A DNA stretch of 11,329 bases from JAEYFP01 sp964566545 (GTDB taxonomy: Bacteria; Bacillota; Clostridia; Lachnospirales; Lachnospiraceae), in NCBI GenBank assembly GCA_964566545.1, contig CAZMIX010000069.1, forward strand, positions 1 through 11,329, given 5' to 3'. This document shows, piece after piece, positions 1-4,804 of this stretch. The notes under the pieces are model-generated. The model saw nothing but the letters and a program-made list of their open reading frames with translations, did not search any database and was not told where the DNA came from. The translations under genes and the position numbers were made by a program. How positions within the stretch are numbered: the first letter of the stretch is position 1; the number at the start of each line of letters is the position of its first letter.

Positions 1-709
1 GCTTCGGATCCAATTCCACGCTTAAATCGCCCTTCGACACCGCATCGACCAGGTGAATGCCCTTCTCAAGCACTTTTACAATTTGATTAGTCGTCGGAAT
101 CGCAACCGCACAGCATAAAATCACTACAACAATCGTGAGCACCAAGATGCTATTTGTCACCTCAGTAATTTCGCCTTCCACAACCGTTCGGCTCTTTCCG
201 CAGAACACCATACCGATCGGATCATTGGCATGCTCTTGAATCAGCGGAACATAATAACCGTAAAACTTTTCACCGACAAGATCCACGTCTGAGGACTCGT
301 AGGTATCGCCGCCCTCCAACACCGCCGCCGTCACTTTCTCATTGGCCTGCGTATATACCAGACGCTGTCCCGCCGTATCCCTAATTGATGTGGCATATCT
401 CGTATCTCCGAAAAAAATTGTCGTATCAATGCCCGTCGCTTCTTTTACCGTATCAACAGTAGAATAATCGGTGGTAATATTATAAGTGGACCCCTTCCAC
501 ATATACTTACCTTCGTCGTCGATCCGATATTCGCCGCGTGCCCTGTTATCCAACTGATTTCTGACGGAAATAGCAGATGCCTGCAGACCTAAAAATATTT
601 CCCTTGACATATTCTCCCGGATGTTAATCGATGCAATAAAATAAATAAGTATCCCTAAAATAATAATGGGAAGAACAGCCAACATCGTGATCTTGATACT
701 TAATTTCAT
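1..709 (-). CDS. Methyl-accepting chemotaxis-type receptor, N-terminal part (single Cache domain + start of HAMP); partial
   Basis: Only the first 236 codons are present; the gene runs off the left edge. Translation gives a short cytoplasmic start (MKLSIK), a membrane helix at about residues 7-28, an extracellular region of about 160 residues, a second membrane helix at about 187-206, and the beginning of a HAMP linker. The extracellular part carries the sCache_3-like pattern GIDTTIFFGDTRYATSIRD (residues 93-111) and YYGYYVPL-like FYGYYVPL followed by GMVFCGK (149-171), typical of clostridial chemoreceptors that sense small ligands. The ATG at 709 follows a purine-rich AGAGGGG element about 7 bases upstream. 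The output domain is not visible, so a histidine kinase or diguanylate cyclase with the same sensor cannot be excluded; a chemoreceptor is the commonest arrangement. A promoter lies just upstream and the tmRNA terminator separates it from ssrA, so it is probably its own transcription unit. Confidence 0.85.
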   Translation of the reverse strand, partial: MKLSIKITMLAVLPIIILGILIYFIASINIRENMSREIFLGLQASAISVRNQLDNRARGEYRIDDEGKYMWKGSTYNITTDYSTVDTVKEATGIDTTIFFGDTRYATSIRDTAGQRLVYTQANEKVTAAVLEGGDTYESSDVDLVGEKFYGYYVPLIQEHANDPIGMVFCGKSRTVVEGEITEVTNSILVLTIVVVILCCAVAIPTTNQIVKVLEKGIHLVDAVSKGDLSVELDPK

Positions 710-762
710 ATTACACGCCCCTCTTTCTTGTATTTATATGAAATAATACTAAATTTAGATAT

Positions 763-791
763 ATTTTATCATTTCAAGTCATATTTTGCAA
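763..791 (-). promoter_or_regulatory. Predicted sigma-A promoter of the Cache/HAMP receptor gene
   Basis: On the minus strand TTGCAA (786-791) and TAAAAT (763-768) are separated by exactly 17 bases in very A/T-rich DNA between the tmRNA terminator and the receptor start codon. No sigma-28 (flagellar) pattern was recognised. Prediction from motif only. Confidence 0.55.
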
Positions 792-818
792 CTGAAAATC
801 GACTTAATCTGCAAAGCA

Positions 819-861
819 AAAGACCGGCCATATTTTTAATTCCAAAATACGGCCGGTCTTT
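819..861 (-). terminator. Intrinsic terminator of ssrA
   Basis: Two 18-base arms (819-836 and 844-861) pair with a single G-U wobble around a 7-base loop. The stem is GC-rich in its middle (GACCGGCC) and flanked by A and T runs on both sides, with TTTT at the minus-strand end. It begins 9 bases after the tmRNA 3' end. The near-symmetry means it could also stop transcription arriving on the plus strand. Confidence 0.9.
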
Positions 862-869
862 CAATTAAG

Positions 870-1215
870 TGGACCTGGCGGGAATCGAACCCGCGTCCGA
901 AAGCCCTTTCATTAAGACTTCTTCCATCACAGTCATTTATTTGACATTCCCTCCGTCTACCGCCAAATGACAGGCTATAAACTTTAGTAGCTTCATGATT
1001 TCTTTTATTTCCTCAAAGCTTTGGAAACAAAGTGCCCCGCATCATCGATGCCGGTTACTTAAGCAGCGGGTGACCTAAGACCGACAGCAGCAACTAGGCT
1101 GCGAACGCTAACTTTTCGTCTGCGTCTATATTTAGTTTTCCGATGGTTTTGTGCGGAACCGGACCGCAGATGGCTATCTTAATTGCTAGACCCCCGTCGA
1201 AACCAGTACAAGCCC
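870..1215 (-). ncRNA. ssrA: Transfer-messenger RNA (tmRNA)
   Basis: tmRNA is charged with alanine, enters stalled ribosomes together with SmpB, and supplies a short reading frame so the incomplete protein is tagged for proteolysis and the ribosome is freed. The tRNA-like ends are clear: the 3' part has a T arm (GCGGG-TTCGATT-CCCGC), and the 5' part contains the tmRNA hallmark TTTCGACGGGG. The acceptor stem GGGCTTG/CAGGTCC forms seven pairs (two G-U wobbles) and fixes the ends at 1215 and 870, with discriminator A at 870. The next bases are CTT, so the terminal CCA is not encoded. A tag frame preceded by TAGAC lies in the middle. Promoter and terminator flank it and smpB is directly upstream, the usual Firmicute order. 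End positions are inferred from pairing. Confidence 0.96.
1094..1123 (-). other. tmRNA proteolysis-tag reading frame (ADEKLAFAA, stop TAG)
   Basis: The resume codon is read as GCA at 1121-1123 because the bases before it (ACTAAATATAGAC) align with those before the resume codon of the E. coli tmRNA. The frame gives ADEKLAFAA and stops at TAG (1094-1096). The hydrophobic end AFAA fits the ClpXP-type degradation signal, where the last residues are usually LAA or AA. The frame is open further upstream, so the start rests on the alignment with the known upstream motif. Confidence 0.8.
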
Positions 1216-1230
1216 CTGTACTATTTACTT

Positions 1231-1259
1231 ATTATACTCTTTTTGGCACACATAAGCAA
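1231..1259 (-). promoter_or_regulatory. ssrA promoter
   Basis: Minus-strand TTGCTT (1254-1259), a 17-base spacer and a perfect TATAAT (1231-1236). Transcription would start near 1224, leaving a leader of under ten bases before the mature 5' end at 1215, consistent with RNase P trimming. It sits in the short gap after smpB, so ssrA can be made at high level independently of the operon while also receiving read-through from smpB, as no terminator is seen between them. Confidence 0.8.
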
Positions 1260-1285
1260 CCGGATCTATTCATTTCATATTTTTT

Positions 1286-1762
1286 TCACAGATTTTTAAT
1301 TTTAAAATCCTTTTCTGCTTCCCTGCGCTGATCCTTTTTCGCAATATCCTGCCGCTTATCATATAGCTTCTTACCTTTTGCCAAACCAATCTCCACCTTG
1401 ATAAGACTGCCTTTTAAATAAACCTGCAAAGGCGCGATCGTATAGCCCTGTTCTGAAATCTTACCGGAAAGCTTATTGATTTCTGATCTGTGAAGCAGCA
1501 GCTTCCTTGGGCGAAGCGGGTCCTTATTAAAAATATTTCCTTTTTCATATGGGCTGATATGCATTCCGCAAATCATTACTTCACCCCTATCGATGCGCAC
1601 ATACGCCTCCTTGATGCTGCACTTGCCCATACGCAGAGATTTAATTTCCGTTCCGTAAAGCGCAATACCCGCTTCAAATTTATCTTCGATAAAATAATCA
1701 AAATAGGCTTTTTTATTATTTGCTATCAGCTTAAAACCATTTCTTTCTTTTTCCTTTGCCAA
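1286..1762 (-). CDS. smpB: SsrA-binding protein SmpB
   Basis: SmpB binds the tRNA-like domain of tmRNA and places it in the A site of stalled ribosomes; its C-terminal tail reaches into the empty mRNA channel. The sequence is a full-length family member (158 residues from the chosen start). Recognisable blocks are KLIANNKKAYFDYFIED near the N-terminus, GTEIKSLRMGKCSIKEAYVRI, MHISPYEKGNIFNKDPLRPRKLLLH, and the basic tail GLAKGKKLYDKRQDIAKKDQRREAEKDFKIKNL-type end. The start is placed at TTG (1760-1762), giving the family-typical MAKEK; an AGGAG element lies 8 bases before it. An in-frame GTG at 1771 would add three residues and overlap the rnr stop as GTGA, but it lies almost on top of the ribosome binding site. 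It follows rnr with translational coupling and is directly upstream of ssrA, its RNA partner. Confidence 0.97.
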   Translation of the reverse strand: MAKEKERNGFKLIANNKKAYFDYFIEDKFEAGIALYGTEIKSLRMGKCSIKEAYVRIDRGEVMICGMHISPYEKGNIFNKDPLRPRKLLLHRSEINKLSGKISEQGYTIAPLQVYLKGSLIKVEIGLAKGKKLYDKRQDIAKKDQRREAEKDFKIKNL

Positions 1763-1767
1763 AACAC

Positions 1768-3903
1768 TCACTCCTCCCCGGCTAGCACGAAATCCACCGT
1801 GCGCAGCGCCTTATCCACACCGTTCACCCGCACGCTGACAGTCTGTCCGAGTGTATAACGCCTGCCGGTCGCTTCACCGATCAACTCATAGCTGTCTTCA
1901 CTGTAATGATAGTAATCATCCGTCATCTTAGATACATGCACAAGCCCCTCTACGGTATTTTGCAGCTCCACGTAAATTCCCCAATTCGTAATGCCGGAAA
2001 TGACTCCCACAAACACCTCGCCGATTCGTTCCTCCATGTATTCCGCTTTTTTCATTTTTTCTGTTTCCCGCTCCGCTTCATTGGCAATCTGCTCTCTGGT
2101 ACTTGACTGCTTTGCAACCTCCGGAAGTATTTTTTCATAATGAGTGATTCGCTCCTCCTTCAGCCTGCCCCGAATATTTTCCTTAATAATACGATGGATC
2201 TGTAAATCGGGATAGCGGCGAATCGGAGACGTAAAATGGCAGTAATACCGGCATGCAAGACCAAAGTGACCTATGCATTCCGTCGAATACTTCGCACGCT
2301 GCATGGAACGCAGCGTCAGCCGGCTGATCAGCGCCTCCTGCGGTGTATCTTCTATTTTTACAAGAAGCTTCTGCAGTTCCTTCGGATGAACCTCTTCATC
2401 CTTTACTTTGATACCATAGCCAAAGTTACGGATAAATGCAGACAATTTTTTAATTTTCTCCGGATTCGGATTCTCATGTGTCCGGTAGACAAACGGCAAT
2501 TCCTGCCAGAAAAAATGCTCTGCTACCGTCTCGTTCGCCAGCAGCATAAAATCTTCTATAAGCTTTGTAGCTGTATTGCGCTCATAGGGCTTGATCTCGA
2601 CAGGATGCCCCGCCTGATCAAGAATTATTTTAGTCTCGGGCAGATCAAAGTCAATAGAGCCGCGTTTTTTTCGTTTTTCCCTCAGAACATGCGCCAACTC
2701 CTTCATGCCAAAAAACATCGGCACCAGCTCCTCGTATTCCTTCTTCAGCCGCTCATCATCCTGTTCCAATATCGCATTAACCGCCGTATAAGTCATTCTG
2801 CGGTTCGTTCTGATGACCGTCTCCGCAAGCCGATGGTCAATCACTTCCCCATTTTCATCAATTGTCATAAAACAGCTTAACGCAAGCCTGTCCTCCTGCT
2901 CATTCAATGAACAGATTCCATTGCTCAATCGGTGCGGCAACATCGGAATAACCCTGTCAACCAAATAAACACTTGTCGCACGTTTCAATGCTTCTCTGTC
3001 AAGTGCGCTGTTCTCCTGCACATAATTTGACACATCGGCAATATGCACGCCAAGCTGATAATGCCCGTTCTCCATTGACAGACTGACCGCATCATCTAGA
3101 TCCTTCGCGTCCTCACCATCAATCGTCACCATCATAAGTTCTCGCAGATCCAGCCTGCCTGCCATATCTGCCTGAGAAATTTCCTCCGGCACATGCCCCG
3201 CCTGGTTTAGCACCTGCTCCGGGAATTCGACCGGAAGATCATAGCCCTTTATAATAGAAAGAATGTCCACCCCCGGGTCATTGCTGTGTCCCAGAATCTC
3301 TACTATTTTCCCTTCCGGACTTTTTGAAGGGCTACCATAATCCGTAATTTCTACGACAACCTTATGGCCATCCACCGCACCTTTGGATCGCTCTACCGGA
3401 ATAAAAATATCTCGATTAAAACGGTTGTTGTCCGGCATTACAAAACCATAATGATTCTTTGCCTTATCATAAGTGCCAACAAGCAGGTTTGTCGAACGCA
3501 CAAGCACATTTACGACGACGGCCTCCTTGCGCTTTCCTCTGGCATGCCTGTCAGACGGCTCAATTTCCACCGTGTCACCATGCATCGCGCCATTGACGTC
3601 ATTTTCGGAAATATAATAATCCTCCACGGCGCCTTCCACTTCCACAAATCCAAAACCATGCTGTGTCGCCAAAAAAATTCCCTGCAGCATTTTCTGATCC
3701 GCCATCGAATATTTCCCGCGCTTGGAAATCTGTATTTTCCCTTTCCCTAACAGCTCCTCCAAAACGGCTTTTAGGGCAGGCCTGTCCTCTTTTTCCACTT
3801 GAAGAAAAATTGCAAGCTCCTTTTCTTTCATAGGAACATACAAGTCCTCTTTCATTAAGTTTAATATTAATTGCTTTCTGTCCGTATGCTTCTCCTCTTT
3901 CAT
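1768..3903 (-). CDS. rnr: Ribonuclease R (RNase II/RNB family 3'-5' exoribonuclease)
   Basis: RNase R degrades RNA processively from the 3' end, including structured RNA, and works with tmRNA/SmpB to destroy mRNA from stalled ribosomes. The 711-residue protein shows the full family order: N-terminal winged-helix segment (about 8-66), two cold-shock/OB domains (about 70-205), RNB catalytic domain (about 250-575) and an S1 RNA-binding domain (about 627-706). The active-site signature IDGEDAKDLDDAV (261-273) keeps the four metal-binding aspartates (D262, D268, D270, D271), and HFTSPIRRYPDLQIHR (556-571) carries the conserved arginines of the RNB site. The protein ends right after S1 and lacks the long basic tail of the E. 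coli enzyme. The ATG at 3903 has AGGAG 4 bases upstream, slightly close. It lies between secG and smpB; a terminator-like hairpin separates it from secG and it overlaps the smpB signals. Confidence 0.97.
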   Translation of the reverse strand: MKEEKHTDRKQLILNLMKEDLYVPMKEKELAIFLQVEKEDRPALKAVLEELLGKGKIQISKRGKYSMADQKMLQGIFLATQHGFGFVEVEGAVEDYYISENDVNGAMHGDTVEIEPSDRHARGKRKEAVVVNVLVRSTNLLVGTYDKAKNHYGFVMPDNNRFNRDIFIPVERSKGAVDGHKVVVEITDYGSPSKSPEGKIVEILGHSNDPGVDILSIIKGYDLPVEFPEQVLNQAGHVPEEISQADMAGRLDLRELMMVTIDGEDAKDLDDAVSLSMENGHYQLGVHIADVSNYVQENSALDREALKRATSVYLVDRVIPMLPHRLSNGICSLNEQEDRLALSCFMTIDENGEVIDHRLAETVIRTNRRMTYTAVNAILEQDDERLKKEYEELVPMFFGMKELAHVLREKRKKRGSIDFDLPETKIILDQAGHPVEIKPYERNTATKLIEDFMLLANETVAEHFFWQELPFVYRTHENPNPEKIKKLSAFIRNFGYGIKVKDEEVHPKELQKLLVKIEDTPQEALISRLTLRSMQRAKYSTECIGHFGLACRYYCHFTSPIRRYPDLQIHRIIKENIRGRLKEERITHYEKILPEVAKQSSTREQIANEAERETEKMKKAEYMEERIGEVFVGVISGITNWGIYVELQNTVEGLVHVSKMTDDYYHYSEDSYELIGEATGRRYTLGQTVSVRVNGVDKALRTVDFVLAGEE
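1771..1777 (-). promoter_or_regulatory. Ribosome binding site of smpB, inside the end of rnr
   Basis: Minus-strand GGAGGAG abuts the rnr TGA stop (1768-1770). Its spacing is 8 bases to the TTG at 1762 but nearly zero to the GTG at 1771, so it supports the TTG start. The position implies coupling of smpB translation to termination of rnr. Confidence 0.7.
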
Positions 3904-3923
3904 TACGCTCCTGTCTGTTATAC

Positions 3924-3957
3924 AAAAACACTCTCAAGAGTTATCTTAAGAGTGTTT
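3924..3957 (-). terminator. Terminator-like hairpin between secG and rnr (possible attenuator)
   Basis: Arms 3944-3957 and 3926-3939 form 14 pairs (one G-U) around a TAAC loop, and the minus-strand sequence continues GTGTTTTTG, a short U run. It starts 5 bases after the secG stop codon and ends about 20 bases before the rnr start codon, leaving no room for a separate rnr promoter. It is rather A/T-rich, so partial termination with read-through is plausible. Confidence 0.65.
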
Positions 3958-3962
3958 GCTGT

Positions 3963-4202
3963 CTAAAATCTGTTTAGGTTTAATATGACCGCGAGTACAA
4001 TGAAAGCAACTGCCAGATATCTGGTGATTTTCACCAAGTTGCCTTCCATTGAACGGCCTTTATTTTTACCCCAGTAGGTTTCCGCAGCACCGCTAATGGC
4101 ACCCAAACCTGCCGACTTGCCTTCCTGCAGCAATACGATCGTTGCCAGCGCAACACTCACTATTATAAAAATTATCGTTAAAACAACTCTTAACGCACCC
4201 AT
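3963..4202 (-). CDS. secG: Preprotein translocase subunit SecG
   Basis: SecG is a small accessory subunit of the SecYEG channel and assists SecA-driven export of proteins such as the large adhesin encoded upstream. The 79-residue protein has two membrane helices (about 3-24 and 55-77) joined by the conserved loop LLQEGKSAGLGAISG...YWGKNKGRSMEGNLVKITR, which is the family signature. The start is set at ATG 4200-4202 because AGGAGG lies 7 bases upstream. The ATG at 4223 would place that binding site inside the gene and adds a seven-residue extension lacking family similarity. It heads the secG-rnr-smpB operon, an order common in Firmicutes, with its own promoter upstream. Confidence 0.95.
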   Translation of the reverse strand: MGALRVVLTIIFIIVSVALATIVLLQEGKSAGLGAISGAAETYWGKNKGRSMEGNLVKITRYLAVAFIVLAVILNLNRF

Positions 4203-4209
4203 CCTTACA

Positions 4210-4215
4210 CCTCCT
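4210..4215 (-). promoter_or_regulatory. secG ribosome binding site (AGGAGG)
   Basis: A perfect anti-16S match 7 bases before the ATG at 4202. It decides the start against the in-frame ATG at 4223. Confidence 0.85.
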
Positions 4216-4232
4216 AATGTCATGCAACACTT

Positions 4233-4261
4233 AGTTTATCATACTAAAATGATATTTTCAA
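4233..4261 (-). promoter_or_regulatory. Predicted promoter of the secG-rnr-smpB operon
   Basis: Minus-strand TTGAAA (4256-4261), a 17-base spacer and TAAACT (4233-4238), about 30 bases upstream of the secG start codon. The -10 is imperfect, but position and spacing fit. A tandem repeat lies immediately upstream. Confidence 0.6.
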
Positions 4262-4271
4262 CTTATTTTTT

Positions 4272-4302
4272 AAATTTCGCAGTTTTCAAATTTCGCAGTT
4301 TT
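4272..4302. repeat. Tandem 15-base repeat upstream of the secG promoter
   Basis: AAATTTCGCAGTTTT occurs twice without mismatch (4272-4286 and 4288-4302), separated by one base, ending about 10 bases before the predicted secG -35 element. Two identical sites spaced 16 bases apart could be an operator or an A/T-rich activator region. The binding protein, if any, is unknown. Confidence 0.85.
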
Positions 4303-4318
4303 AGGAAACAGCTTTCCT
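4303..4318. repeat. Small perfect inverted repeat (AGGAAA-CAGC-TTTCCT)
   Basis: Six-base arms around a 4-base loop, directly adjoining the tandem repeat. No T run follows on either strand, so it is not a terminator by itself. It could be part of a protein-binding region or an RNA hairpin. Confidence 0.6.
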
Positions 4319-4324
4319 GATATA

Positions 4325-4364
4325 ACACAAAAACACCAGGGTGGGAGGCCTGATGCTCTTGTGT
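4325..4364 (-). terminator. Second terminator-like hairpin downstream of the riboswitch, with a CCUCCC loop
   Basis: Arms 4349-4364 and 4325-4340 form 16 consecutive pairs (some G-U) around an 8-base loop that reads CCTCCCAC on the minus strand. The core stem CATCAGG/CCTGGTG is followed by TTTTT, so transcription could end there before the outer stem forms. It insulates the riboswitch transcript from the secG promoter. The C-rich loop resembles the UCCC loops of Firmicute regulatory RNAs. Confidence 0.65.
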
Positions 4365-4410
4365 AACATATATGAAGTTAAGAACTATAAGCCGTACTTA
4401 CATATTGGGC

Positions 4411-4440
4411 AATATAAAATAACCCTTGTATAGGGCTATT
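4411..4440 (-). terminator. Terminator of the cyclic di-GMP riboswitch expression platform
   Basis: Minus-strand AATAGCCCT pairs with AGGGTTATT (9 pairs, one G-U) around a 5-base loop and is followed by the T-rich TTTATATT. It lies 34 bases after the aptamer. A stretch of its 5' arm and loop (GCCCTATA) is complementary to the left side of aptamer helix P3, so formation could depend on ligand. Confidence 0.75.
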
Positions 4441-4474
4441 TGGTCTAGCAAATGCCGCCTTTACTCAGTTCAAG

Positions 4475-4571
4475 CTGCGCATTCGGCAACTGGCTATCTC
4501 ACCAATTTGACTTTTGGTTAAGACCCTATAGCTTTGCGTCCCTACCTTGCGGTAAGTTTGCCAATATTCAG
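4475..4571 (-). promoter_or_regulatory. Cyclic di-GMP class I (GEMM-I) riboswitch aptamer
   Basis: The minus strand carries the family hallmarks in order: GGCAAAC, a helix capped by a GNRA tetraloop (CTTACC-GCAA-GGTAGG), the invariant GGGACGCAAAGC, a P3 helix (GCTAT/ATAGC) enclosing an inner ACCAA/TTGGT stem, then AGATAGCCAGTTGCCGA. A closing helix forms between CTGAATATTGGC and GCCGAATGCGCAG with a few unpaired bases. The GNRA loop is the part known to dock into P3 in this class. A near-consensus promoter lies just upstream and a terminator just downstream. The next gene in the same direction is secG, about 270 bases away and with its own promoter, so the controlled gene is uncertain. Confidence 0.95.
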
Positions 4572-4589
4572 TTCGTACTTACAAGTGTT

Positions 4590-4618
4590 ACTATAACATT
4601 ACTAAATTGCTTTGTCAA
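4590..4618 (-). promoter_or_regulatory. Strong promoter of the riboswitch transcript
   Basis: Minus-strand TTGACA (4613-4618, perfect -35), a 17-base spacer and TATAGT (4590-4595). Transcription would start near 4583, about 12 bases before the aptamer. It lies after the adhesin terminator, so the riboswitch RNA is a separate transcript rather than an adhesin 3' end. Confidence 0.85.
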
Positions 4619-4631
4619 TTCCTTTTTCACA

Positions 4632-4680
4632 ATTTTTCCATAAATTTTCCCATAAATTCTTCCATAAATTTCCCATAATT
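4632..4680. repeat. Four A/T-rich CCATAAATT repeats, 11-12 base period
   Basis: CCATAA-T(T) units begin at 4638, 4650, 4662 and 4673, that is every 12, 12 and 11 bases, with T runs between them. The array ends about 20 bases upstream of the riboswitch -35 element. Near-helical spacing of A/T tracts suggests curved DNA, an upstream promoter element or a row of sites for a regulator; none can be named. Confidence 0.7.
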
Positions 4681-4706
4681 TCTGAGGAGTTTCTTATATG
4701 AATCGG

Positions 4707-4740
4707 AAAAGAGGATCAGCCCCACAGGGGGCCGATCCTC
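4707..4740 (-). terminator. Intrinsic terminator of the adhesin gene
   Basis: Minus-strand GAGGATCGGCCCC pairs with GGGGCTGATCCTC (13 pairs, one G-U) around a CTGT loop and is followed by TTTT (4707-4710). It is the strongest and most GC-rich hairpin in the gap and lies 65 bases after the adhesin stop codon. Confidence 0.9.
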
Positions 4741-4751
4741 CTCATAAGCGC

Positions 4752-4796
4752 GAATGCCGCCGATTTTTTATAATTCCGCAACGGATAGCGGCATTC
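4752..4796. repeat. Hairpin just after the adhesin stop codon
   Basis: Nine-base arms GAATGCCGC/GCGGCATTC (4752-4760, 4788-4796) enclose a 27-base segment that itself contains a small TCCG/CGGA stem. No T run follows on the minus strand, so it more likely protects the mRNA 3' end or aids the next terminator than terminates by itself. Confidence 0.6.
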
Positions 4797-4804
4797 ACTG
4801 CCAG

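Noticed and set aside
2236..2880. Plus-strand open frame of 214 codons
   Set aside because: It lies entirely inside rnr on the other strand, has no recognisable domains or ribosome binding site, and rnr is a complete conserved enzyme there.
3599..3937. Minus-strand open frame of 112 codons overlapping the start of rnr
   Set aside because: Different frame from rnr, begins within the secG-rnr hairpin region, and shows no family resemblance; a shadow frame.
4221..4223. Upstream ATG as secG start
   Set aside because: The AGGAGG binding site would lie inside the coding sequence; the ATG at 4202 has ideal spacing and gives the normal SecG length.
4301..4369. Minus-strand 22-codon frame (MLHKSIRPPTLVF...) downstream of the riboswitch
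   Set aside because: No ribosome binding site before the ATG and it runs through the terminator hairpin; a leader peptide is possible but unsupported.
4452..4643. Plus-strand frame of 63 codons across the riboswitch
   Set aside because: The DNA is explained by the aptamer and promoter on the minus strand; the peptide resembles nothing recognised.
4601..4804. CRISPR array or mobile-element ends in the adhesin-riboswitch gap
   Set aside because: The short A/T-rich units have no spacers of constant length, and no transposase, terminal inverted repeats or target duplications were seen.
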